From CAXSEF01 sp964236535 (GTDB taxonomy: Bacteria; Pseudomonadota; Alphaproteobacteria; Acetobacterales; Acetobacteraceae): 49,237 nt of DNA. Shown in pieces: positions 17,101 through 24,565 of the stretch. The position numbers and the translations under genes were made by a program. The notes beneath the pieces were generated by a model. It worked only from the letters and a program-made list of their open reading frames with translations, searched no databases and had not been told where the DNA came from. The stretch lies in contig CAXSEF010000015.1 in NCBI GenBank assembly GCA_964236535.1, positions 1 to 49,237 on the forward strand. Direction: 5' to 3'. Numbering within the stretch: the first letter of the stretch is position 1; the number at the start of each line of letters is the position of its first letter.

Positions 17101-18576
17101 TTACTGCCCATGCCGATGGTGCTTGCCGGCCGGCGCATCCGTCTCGCCCGCGTGGTCCGCCGGCACGCTGACCTTGGAGCCCTCATGCAGCCGGTCCGCA
17201 CCGTCGACCACGACCCGATCGCCGGGCGCCAGGCCGGAGGTGATCGCGATGTTGGTGATGTCGGACGGACCGGTCACGACCTTGCGCACCGAGACCGTGT
17301 CGTCCGCGGCGACCAGATAGACGAAGGTCCCGGGGCTGCCGCGCTGCACCGCTGCGTTGGGCACCAGCACCTTGGCGTGCAGGGTGTCGACCAGCAGGTG
17401 CGCATTGACGAACTGCTGCGGGAACAGCGCGAAGTCGGCATTCGGGAAGCTGGCGCGGGCCTTCACCGTGCCCGTAGTGGCATCGATCTGGGTGTCCAGG
17501 GTCAGCAGCGCGCCATCGGCGATCTTGGCGGCGTCGGCGCGGTCCCAGGCCTCGACCGGCAGCGTGGCGCCGGCATGGGTGCGGGCGGCGACCGCGGGAA
17601 TGTTGTCCTCGGGCAGGGTGAAGATCACGGTGATCGGCTGCAGCGTGGTGACCACGACAATCCCGTTGGCGTCGCCGGTGGTGACGTAGTTGCCCTGGTC
17701 CACCTGGCGCAGACCGACCCGACCGTCCACCGGGCTGGTGATGTGGCAGTAGATCAGGTTGAGCCTCTGGGTGTCGATCAGCGCCTGGTCGGCCTTGATC
17801 GTGCCCTGGTCCTGGCGGACGAGTGCTGCCTGGGTGTCGACAGTCTGGCGGGCGATGCTGTCCTGGGCGTTGAGCTTCTGGTAGCGGGCGAGATCGAGCT
17901 GGGCGTCGGCGAGCAGGGCCTGGTCGCGGGCCAGATTGCCCTCGTACTGCTCGAGCAGCGCCTGGTACGGGCGGGGGTCGATCTGCGCGAGGAAGTCGCC
18001 GCGATGGACCATCTGGCCCTCGGTGAAGGCGACCTGGGTCAGGATGCCGTTGATCTGCGTCTTGACCGTCACCGTCGCCAGCGGCGTCACGGTGCCGAGC
18101 TCGGTCAGGCTGATCGCCACGTCCCCCGCGGCGGCCGCGGCCACGCCCACGGCCTGCGGTGCGCCCCCGCCATGTCCACCGCCCGGGCCGCCGCGCAGCC
18201 CGCCGTCCGCGGTCGGGTCGTGCGAAACGGCGGGTCTGGGTGCCCAGGGGTGCCAGAACAGCACGCCGCCGAGCAGCACCGCGAGCAGCAGAAGAAGCAG
18301 CAGTGCACGACGGCGGCGGCGCGGACCGGAGGGCGGCGCCGGCGCGCCGCCCGGGCGCTGCGGGGTCGCGCCTGGCAGGTGCGGATCGACCACGCCGGGG
18401 GCGCGCCGGGGAGCCGTGTCAGGCACCCTACCGGGCGCCGCATCCGGCAACAGGGCGTCCGCGCTGGGCGGCACGGCGGCGGGCGGCACGGCGTCCGGAG
18501 CGCACTCCGGCGCACCGTATGGCGGGCGCTCGCCCGGCACCTGCTTGCGGCTTTCGGACGCGATCGGCTGGTCCAT
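17101..18576 (-). CDS. mdtA: RND periplasmic adaptor (MdtA-like membrane fusion protein)
   Basis: The ATG at 18576 (MDQPIASESR) gives 491 residues, about 80 longer than usual. Residues 1-85 are Pro/Ala-rich and should be cytoplasmic; a basic RRRRR and a single helix (ALLLLLLLAVLLGGVLFW, about 91-108) anchor the protein. The lipoyl half-motifs VKTQINGILTQVAFTEGQMV and ITSPVDGRVGLRQVDQG flank an alpha-helical hairpin (about 230-290), followed by the beta-barrel and membrane-proximal domains ending in GLAPGDRVVVDGADRL. The C-terminus is His-rich (GKHHRHGQ). It is first in the adaptor-permease-permease-OMF operon. No regulator gene is adjacent. Confidence 0.9.
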   Translation of the reverse strand: MDQPIASESRKQVPGERPPYGAPECAPDAVPPAAVPPSADALLPDAAPGRVPDTAPRRAPGVVDPHLPGATPQRPGGAPAPPSGPRRRRRALLLLLLLAVLLGGVLFWHPWAPRPAVSHDPTADGGLRGGPGGGHGGGAPQAVGVAAAAAGDVAISLTELGTVTPLATVTVKTQINGILTQVAFTEGQMVHRGDFLAQIDPRPYQALLEQYEGNLARDQALLADAQLDLARYQKLNAQDSIARQTVDTQAALVRQDQGTIKADQALIDTQRLNLIYCHITSPVDGRVGLRQVDQGNYVTTGDANGIVVVTTLQPITVIFTLPEDNIPAVAARTHAGATLPVEAWDRADAAKIADGALLTLDTQIDATTGTVKARASFPNADFALFPQQFVNAHLLVDTLHAKVLVPNAAVQRGSPGTFVYLVAADDTVSVRKVVTGPSDITNIAITSGLAPGDRVVVDGADRLHEGSKVSVPADHAGETDAPAGKHHRHGQ

Positions 18577-19107
18577 CAGGCCGCGCCCGCCGTGCGGAGC
18601 GCAGCAGCGGTGCGACCCCTCGGCACAGAGATCACGCCGCACCCGCGCAGCACGGCCGCCCTATCGGGCGTGGCGCAACGCCGGGAGCGGCAAGGGAATC
18701 GGGGCTGGAACGGCAGGACGAACACAAACTTTATCCTACGCCACGAGAGGTTGCCTGCAGATTACCGCGGCGTTGCCGTTTGTGACGGAGAATGGCTGCA
18801 CCGTCACCGGTTCCGGCGGCTGGTCGCGATACCGCCACCGACCCGACCCGGCAGCGCCGGCCAACGATTGCACCAGTGCCCGATCCGACCCGCTCGCCAC
18901 ATCTGCGCCGGATCTCGATCACGCAACCCCGTCCCGTCCGCACTGGCGACCTGTGCCGATCCTGGCCGGCAAGTCCGGCAAATGCGCCTCCCGGAATCGT
19001 CTCGAGCCGGAAGCGTCCAGGCCACTTGCCGCATGGTCCTATCACGCCGGTGAGCTTTATCAATGCCTGGAACATCATCGCCCAGGATGGCTGCCTCATA
19101 CGGGCTC
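18577..19107. other. Upstream region of the RND operon, no gene recognised
   Basis: This 531-base gap separates the obgE stop codon from the adaptor start, both on the minus strand. Frames that cross it look like shadows. An AT-richer patch near 18720-18745 (minus-strand reading GTAGGATAAAGTTTG) could hold the -10 region of the efflux operon, but no convincing -35 was found. No operator palindrome stands out. Confidence 0.4.
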
Positions 19108-20115
19108 TCAGCCCTGCCCGGCACGATACGCGGTCACGGCATCCTGCACCCGACGCAGCATCTCCTTCACCCCGAGGCCGGATACCCCCGACATCAGGAA
19201 GACCTCCTGCCCGGACGCCTTTTCCAGTGCCCGCTGCCGCGTCGCAGCCTCTGCCCTGGTCATCGCATCCGCCTTGTTCAGCACGATCAGCTCCGGCTTC
19301 TGAGCCAGCCCGTCGCCGTACGACTCCAGCTCGCTGCGCACGGTCCGCCACGCCCGCACCACATGGCCCGCCGCACCGTCCACCAGGTGCAGCAGCACCG
19401 CGCAGCGCTCCACATGCCCCAGGAACCGGTCGCCCAGCCCCGCCCCCTCATGGGCCCCTTCGATCAGGCCCGGGATGTCGGCAAGAACGAATTCCTCGGC
19501 ATCCGACAGCCGGATCACCCCCAGCTGCGGGTGCAGGGTGGTGAACGGGTAGTCGGCGATCTTCGGTCGCGCCGCGGTGGTCACCGCCAGGAACGTGCTC
19601 TTGCCCGCGTTGGGGAGCCCGACCAGCCCGGCATCGGCGATCAGCTTCAGCCGCAGCCAGATCCAGCGCTCCTCGCCCGGCCACCCCTTGTCGGCGCGGC
19701 GCGGCGCCCGGTTGGTGCTGGTCTTGAAATGCGCGTTGCCATGCCCGCCATCGCCGCCGCGGCACAGCACGATGCGACGTCCCGGAACGTCGAGGTCGGC
19801 GATCAGCGTCTCGTGGTCGTCGGCGATGATCTGCGTGCCGATCGGAACCCGGATCAGCACATCGGCCGACGCCGCGCCGGTGCGATCCGATCCCGCCCCG
19901 TTGCCACCCTTGCGGGCACGGAAATGCTGGGTATAGCGGAAGTCGATCAGCGTGTTCAGGTTGGCGATCGCCTCGACGATGACGTCGCCACCACGTCCGC
20001 CATTGCCGCCATCCGGACCACCGAACTCGATGAAGCGCTCGCGCCGAAACGCAGCCACGCCGTCGCCGCCATCACCGGAGCGAACATAGATCTTGGCCTG
20101 GTCGAGGAATTTCAT
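19108..20115 (-). CDS. obgE: ObgE/CgtA ribosome-assembly GTPase
   Basis: The product has 335 residues. Residues 1-158 are the glycine-rich Obg fold (MKFLDQAKIYVRSGDGGDG and FGGPDGGNGGRGGD), and the GTPase domain shows G1 GLPNAGKS (166-173), G3 DIPGLIEGAHEGAGLG (213-228) and G4 NKAD (280-283). Obg binds the 50S subunit and acts as a checkpoint in late ribosome assembly and in stress signalling. The variable C-terminal OCT domain is absent, as is common in alphaproteobacteria. It follows rplU and rpmA in the usual order, about 200 bases after rpmA. The hairpin GGGCT-CTC-AGCCC overlaps the stop codon. Confidence 0.95.
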   Translation of the reverse strand: MKFLDQAKIYVRSGDGGDGVAAFRRERFIEFGGPDGGNGGRGGDVIVEAIANLNTLIDFRYTQHFRARKGGNGAGSDRTGAASADVLIRVPIGTQIIADDHETLIADLDVPGRRIVLCRGGDGGHGNAHFKTSTNRAPRRADKGWPGEERWIWLRLKLIADAGLVGLPNAGKSTFLAVTTAARPKIADYPFTTLHPQLGVIRLSDAEEFVLADIPGLIEGAHEGAGLGDRFLGHVERCAVLLHLVDGAAGHVVRAWRTVRSELESYGDGLAQKPELIVLNKADAMTRAEAATRQRALEKASGQEVFLMSGVSGLGVKEMLRRVQDAVTAYRAGQG

Positions 20116-20312
20116 GGCGCAAGCCTGGGTGCAAATGCATCGGCCCCCGACCCTGCCGCCAGCAGCGATCCTGGCAGCGTGGCTGCTGCCTGAAGGAACC
20201 GCTCAACCGGCCGCGGCAGTTGCCATCGGCAGGCTAGGTGAAACGCTGCCGCTCCGAACACAACAGGGCCGACTTGCGCCGGCCCCGTCAAGCAAGGCCG
20301 CGTCAGGCCCGA

Positions 20313-20582
20313 TCACTCCGCAGCGGCGAGTCCGGGTTCGACCGACACGTGGACCCGATCCTGCGCACGACGCGTGTACTTCACGATCCCGGCGATTAGC
20401 GCGAAAATGGTGTGGTCCTTGCCCAGCCCGACATTTGCGCCCGGCTTCCAGCGTGTGCCGCGCTGGCGGATGATGATGTTGCCGGCGATCACGCTCTCGC
20501 CGCCGAACTTCTTCAATCCAAGCCGCCGTCCTGCGGTGTCGCGACCATTGCGGGACGACCCGCCTGCCTTCTTGTGTGCCAT
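20313..20582 (-). CDS. rpmA: 50S ribosomal protein L27
   Basis: This 89-residue protein begins MAHKKAGGSSRNGRDTAGRR, the strongly conserved N-terminus of bacterial L27 that reaches toward the peptidyl-transferase centre, followed by GLKKFGGESVIAGNIIIRQRG. The short N-terminus with Ala2 shows no sign of the processed extension found in Firmicutes. It begins 12 bases after rplU and precedes obgE, the standard arrangement. There is no doubt about the call. Confidence 0.97.
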   Translation of the reverse strand: MAHKKAGGSSRNGRDTAGRRLGLKKFGGESVIAGNIIIRQRGTRWKPGANVGLGKDHTIFALIAGIVKYTRRAQDRVHVSVEPGLAAAE

Positions 20583-20594
20583 GTCCGCTCTCCC

Positions 20595-20993
20595 TCAGAC
20601 GCCATCGGCCGCGTGGCCGCCAGCTTCCGGATCCTCGCCCGGCGCCGACGAGACGGTCGACACTTCGCCCGCCACCTGCTCCGAGCCGCCAAATGCCCCA
20701 ATGCGCAGCACGGTGACGTGCTGGCGATGTCCGTTCCTGCGCCGGCTGTTCTGCCGCCGACGCTTCTTGAAAATGATTATCTTGTCGAGCCGGTCCTGGG
20801 CAATCACCGTCGCCGTCACCGAGGCTCCTGCCACCACCGGCGCTCCGATGGTCAGCCCTCCGTCGCCGCCGATAGCCAGCACATCGGTGAACGTCACCGT
20901 CGACCCGGGCTCGGCCTCGAGTTTCTCCACCTTCAGCAGTGCGTTCGGCGTAACACGGTACTGCTTCCCGCCGGTGCGGATGACTGCGAACAT
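20595..20993 (-). CDS. rplU: 50S ribosomal protein L21 with acidic C-terminal extension
   Basis: Residues 1-101 are a normal L21 (MFAVIRTGGKQYRVTPNALL at the start and the basic FKKRRRQNSRRRNGHRQ near the end, which contacts 23S rRNA). The last 30 or so residues, GGSEQVAGEVSTVSS and onward, are acidic and low in complexity and go beyond the usual length of about 103; extensions of this kind occur in some alphaproteobacteria. It is the first gene of the rplU-rpmA-obgE group, so the operon promoter should lie just above 20993. Confidence 0.95.
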   Translation of the reverse strand: MFAVIRTGGKQYRVTPNALLKVEKLEAEPGSTVTFTDVLAIGGDGGLTIGAPVVAGASVTATVIAQDRLDKIIIFKKRRRQNSRRRNGHRQHVTVLRIGAFGGSEQVAGEVSTVSSAPGEDPEAGGHAADGV

Positions 20994-21426
20994 CGCTCGA
21001 CTCTCACTCTATGCCGCACGCAACAGGTGATGTGCTGCAGGCGACAGGGATGCTGCGGCATCATGCCTTGGCGAAACCGGATATCTTGTGTCTGGCAGGC
21101 CGGCACCGAATGCATCGATGCCGGACCTTGCCAGGCGGCATGGCAATCCGGACCGTCGAGGAACGTTTCGTCGCCGGGAGGCGTGCCCTACCGTGCCCGG
21201 ATCACCCTGTCAACGCACGGCCGCGCCAGCATGCCCGATCGCAGGTCGCGCGTGCCGCGTCACGCCGTCGCTGTTCCAGGTGACGGCGCACCGGCGAAAT
21301 GCGGTCCGCCAGGCTGCGCCAGCGACGGCGCAGCCAGAGCGGCGGCACCCGCAAGGCATTGCATGCACAGCGACCACGCGACTATAACGCGCCGCGGCAT
21401 CGCCAGGCAGGTCCGCGGCGGTGCGT
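20994..21426. other. Divergent intergenic region between rplU and tRNA-Ser
   Basis: This 433-base gap must contain the rplU promoter (minus strand) and the tRNA promoter (plus strand). Open frames here are shadows. ACGCGACTATAACGCGCC at about 21374 contains TATAAC, a fair -10 hexamer for the tRNA about 45 bases upstream of its first base; no clear -35 was seen. Confidence 0.4.
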
Positions 21427-21516
<90 letters not shown>

Positions 21517-21759
21517 CCCCGCAGGCCGCCCCTCACCCCCCGGCGAACCCCGCCTGAAAACCTGAACGCCCGGAAGTCAGCTTCCGTTCGCCGGCACGGC
21601 GGTCCTGAGCCGGTAGGACCCCGGCGGGAAGACGATCCTGGCGCAATGGTGTCCGAACTCATGCGTCGCGCCCGATTGGCCCTGCCGCTCGGCGGTCACG
21701 CGCCATCAACCGGCCACGATCCTGGTGGCAGACAGCGCCATTGATCCCAAGGAGCGACC
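21517..21759. other. tRNA downstream region
   Basis: No gene is seen. The hairpin CGGAAG-TCAG-CTTCCG at 21571-21586 lies 55 bases beyond the tRNA and may help end its transcript, although only TTCG follows. Confidence 0.35.
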
Positions 21760-21897
21760 ATGGTCAGAGCCACCCGCAAGCGAGTCCTCGCGCTGCTGAT
21801 GCTGTTGCTCACAGCAGGAACGCTGTCTGCCTGCGGTTGCGGCCCGCTCGGCCTGCATCGCTGCTACGGCTACCGCGGCGGCTATTACGGCCGCTGA
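21760..21897 (+). CDS. Very small Gly/Tyr-ending lipoprotein
   Basis: A 45-residue protein: basic MVRATRKR, hydrophobic core VLALLMLLLTAG, lipobox LSAC (Cys25), then CGPLGLHRCYGYRG and a C-terminus GYYGR. The start is backed by a strong ribosome site, AAGGAG, 6 bases upstream. The lipid anchor would leave a mature chain of 21 residues. Small lipoproteins with tyrosine/glycine-rich tails are common in proteobacterial envelopes, but the function is unknown. It stands alone between the tRNA and the RTX-like gene. Confidence 0.65.
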   Translation: MVRATRKRVLALLMLLLTAGTLSACGCGPLGLHRCYGYRGGYYGR

Positions 21898-22430
21898 GTC
21901 TGCCACGCCGCGTAACGGCCCTGATCGCGTTAACCGCACCTTCAGGCCTTGTCGTGCACTCTTCCGCCCACGCAGGAAGCGTCACGCGGCCCTGCAAGGG
22001 CCACTGGATGTCGGATCCAGGTGCATCGCGACGCGTCCGGCACGGTTCTCGCGGAGCTGCGGCAGACCAGGTGCCGCCCTTCAGGCATGCTCTGACACCG
22101 TCAAGATGCCTCCGGACTTGGCCGGGCGATGCAGACGCTGCGCCACACACAGCATCGGCGTCGAATCGGCAATCAGGTTACAGCTGTATGAAAGTCGAGG
22201 AGCGTCACGATCGTGACCGATGCCGCATTGCTGCTGTATCGCGTCGCACTGTTGCAAATTTGGGACTAGAGACCATTATGTGATAACCACACGGCTGAGT
22301 TTCGCGATACTTAGTTCTCCAGCTCGGTGGAGCTCGCTCTGACATACAACGAAGCATGATGTTCGACATCGTGTAGCGAGCCGGCGGCGCAAAATGCGTC
22401 TAGCAGTCGTCCGACACTGCGGAGACCACC
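21898..22430. other. Long leader region of the RTX-like gene
   Basis: A 533-base region with no gene, AT-richer than its surroundings from about 22160 on. It contains the perfect 14-base palindrome GTCACGATCGTGAC (22204-22217) and a possible promoter, TTGCAA (22252-22257) with CATTAT (22274-22279), spacing 16. If that promoter is used, the message has a leader of about 145 bases. GAGACCACC precedes the ATG at 22431 as a moderate ribosome site. Confidence 0.35.
22204..22217. promoter_or_regulatory. Perfect 14-bp palindrome, candidate operator
   Basis: GTCACGATCGTGAC is fully self-complementary and sits just upstream of the possible -35 hexamer (22252) of the RTX-like gene. Such a site could bind a dimeric regulator. 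No regulator gene is adjacent, so the assignment is only structural. Confidence 0.3.
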
Positions 22431-24476
22431 ATGAGCGACACTTTCCAGCCGATCATCATCGCCTCGGCATCGAGCTTCAATCCGTCGCCAGGGCTCAACG
22501 TCTCGTCGGACACTGCGGCCGCAACCCTGCAGGCCGAGGTTGCCGCGCTCGGGGTGTCAAGCGTACGCGCCACCCTCACGTCCGCTGCCGAACAGGCCAC
22601 GCTCGTCACTCTGGGCACCGCCGGCATCAAGATCGACCTGGTCCTGGCGCCCGGCCAGTCCGTTTCCAGCTTCGTCTCGCTCGCCGTTCAGCTCAACACC
22701 ACCGCTCCCGGCGCCGTGATCTCCCTGGAAGGCCCCGACCTCGTGGCCGATCCCGGCTACAGCTATGTCACCAGCGGCGGCTCGACGCTGAGCGGCGATG
22801 CGGCCGGCGACCAGGCCACCGCCGACCTCGACCGGGCGGCAGCCTCTGCCGGTCTCGGCAGCATCAGCACGATCAACTACAGCTCCTCCGTCGCCACCAC
22901 CGCGACCGGCGCCGCGAACCCGACCTACGCCAACATCAATCCAGGCGCGGTGGCACTGCAGGAACCCGACCTCGCGACGCTCACGGCCGCGCAGGACGAC
23001 GCCACGATCAACGCGAACTACAACACCACGCAGTACGTCGTGACCAACCTTGGCGCCTCCAGCGCCGGCGAGCTGCTCGACGCGGTGCTCGACGCCGAGT
23101 ACAGCGTGGGCTTCACCCAGACCGCCACCGGCAGCATCATCGCTCCAACCACCTATCTCGCGGCGGCGGCAGCGAGCGGCCCGGTGCCGCTGTTCACCGC
23201 CAGCGGCGCGTTGACCGCGGCCGGCACCGCCTATGCCGACCTCGACGCGATCATCGCCACCGGGCTCTCCGGAACATCGGCCGGCGGAACGCTGTCGCTG
23301 GACGTGGCACAGTACCAGGCCGGCGTGCAGTATGCCGATCAGGTCGAGGTATTCGCCGGCCCCGGCACCAGCGACGACATCGTGTGGTGGGGCAATTCCG
23401 AGGCGCCGAATGCCGCCGGACACGGCCCCTCCAGCCTGCAGTTCGGCTCCGTCGAGGCCACGGTGACGGTCTATGACCCGACCCAGGGCACGGCCGCCGT
23501 CGCCAGCTTCAGCAACATCAGCACCCTCGATGTGCTCGACTCGCCCGATGGACCGCTGGTGGTCCAGCTGTCGAACACCGTCGGCACGGCGGGCGCAAGC
23601 AGCACCGGGACCTACGCCGGAACGGTGATGGCCTCCACCACGCCGACCGGGGTCACGACCACCACCGGATCGACGGGGACCACCTACACCACTGCACCCT
23701 CGGGCATGAACACCGTCGCCGCGAGCGGCAGCGGCAACGTCGTCGTCATCAGCCAGGGCACCGACACCATCACCGCCGGCGCCGGCACCGTCACCGTGTT
23801 CGCCTCCGGCCCCGCCGCCACCGTCACCGGCGGGACCGGGAACCTGACCTTCGTGGCCGGCACAGGGAACGACATGACGGGTGGCGGTTCGGGCGTGGAT
23901 GTCCTCTATGGCGGGTCCGGAACCGACGCCCTGTTCGGCTCGTCGGGCGTCAACAGCATCCTGGTCGCCGGCAGCGGCAACACCTCGCTGATCGGGGGAG
24001 CCGGGAGCCAGGTCGTGATGTTCGGCGGCCCGGGCGCCGACACCTTCTTCGGCAGCACCGGCGGCAGCGACACGATGGTCGGCGGAACCGGGAACAACGT
24101 GTTCACCACCACGCCGGGCGACATTGTGTTCGGCGGCCCGGCCAGCGCCGACACCTACAACCTGACCGGCGGCGAGATAGCCGTCGAAGGCGGCGGCACC
24201 TCGACGGTCAACTTCGACGCCGGCGCCTCGACGGTGTTCGGCGGCACCGGTGCCACCACATTCAACCTGCTTGCCGGCCAAGGCGACAACAGCGCCGTGA
24301 TCGGCTTCACCGCCGCCGACCAGCTCACGCTCGTCGGGACATCCAGCACCGCGGAAGCAGCAGCTCTGGCCTCGGCAAAAACCGGCAGCTTCGGCACCAT
24401 GCTCAACCTTGCAGACGGCACGCAGATCGTCCTGTTCGGGGCAACTCTGAGCGCCGGACAGGTCAGCGTCGGGTAG
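22431..24476 (+). CDS. Large RTX-like repeat protein, probably surface or secreted
   Basis: The product has 681 residues and is acidic, rich in Ala/Gly/Ser/Thr and poor in Cys. There is no Sec signal (MSDTFQPIIIASASSFNPSP), as expected for type I secretion. The first 400 residues form an unknown domain with LAVQLNTTAPGAVISLEGPDL and YADQVEVFAGPGTSDDIVWW. From about 420 to 640 come degenerate glycine-rich nonapeptides: GGSGVDVLYGGSGTDALFGS, GGAGSQVVMFGGPGADTFFG, GGTGATTFNLLAGQGDN. These resemble hemolysin-type calcium-binding parallel beta-rolls, though many repeats lack the Asp. The C-terminal part with FGTMLNLADGTQIVLFG may be the secretion signal. No type I exporter genes are in the window. 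A multicopper oxidase gene follows 89 bases downstream. Confidence 0.75.
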   Translation: MSDTFQPIIIASASSFNPSPGLNVSSDTAAATLQAEVAALGVSSVRATLTSAAEQATLVTLGTAGIKIDLVLAPGQSVSSFVSLAVQLNTTAPGAVISLEGPDLVADPGYSYVTSGGSTLSGDAAGDQATADLDRAAASAGLGSISTINYSSSVATTATGAANPTYANINPGAVALQEPDLATLTAAQDDATINANYNTTQYVVTNLGASSAGELLDAVLDAEYSVGFTQTATGSIIAPTTYLAAAAASGPVPLFTASGALTAAGTAYADLDAIIATGLSGTSAGGTLSLDVAQYQAGVQYADQVEVFAGPGTSDDIVWWGNSEAPNAAGHGPSSLQFGSVEATVTVYDPTQGTAAVASFSNISTLDVLDSPDGPLVVQLSNTVGTAGASSTGTYAGTVMASTTPTGVTTTTGSTGTTYTTAPSGMNTVAASGSGNVVVISQGTDTITAGAGTVTVFASGPAATVTGGTGNLTFVAGTGNDMTGGGSGVDVLYGGSGTDALFGSSGVNSILVAGSGNTSLIGGAGSQVVMFGGPGADTFFGSTGGSDTMVGGTGNNVFTTTPGDIVFGGPASADTYNLTGGEIAVEGGGTSTVNFDAGASTVFGGTGATTFNLLAGQGDNSAVIGFTAADQLTLVGTSSTAEAAALASAKTGSFGTMLNLADGTQIVLFGATLSAGQVSVG

Positions 24477-24501
24477 TTTCAGTGGACATCTGCATGCTCT
24501 C

Positions 24502-24543
24502 CCGGTAGGCGCAGCGACAAAAGCTGCGCCCGAGCCTTACCGG
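24502..24543 (+). other. Nested stem-loop between RTX-like gene and multicopper oxidase gene
   Basis: Inner stem GGCGCAGC/GCTGCGCC (24508-24515 with 24523-24530, loop GACAAAA), extended by an outer CCGGTA/TACCGG (24502-24507 with 24538-24543) across a 7-base bulge. It starts 25 bases after the RTX-like stop codon. There is no T-run, so it is more likely an mRNA-processing, stability or leaky-termination element than a full terminator. Confidence 0.55.
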
Positions 24544-24565
24544 CGTTACGAAAAGGACGGCCCCT

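Noticed and set aside
13363..19053. 1896-codon plus-strand frame across the RND operon
   Set aside because: It is antisense to three certain genes; the Arg/His/Asp-rich translation is a high-GC shadow and no known fold is seen.
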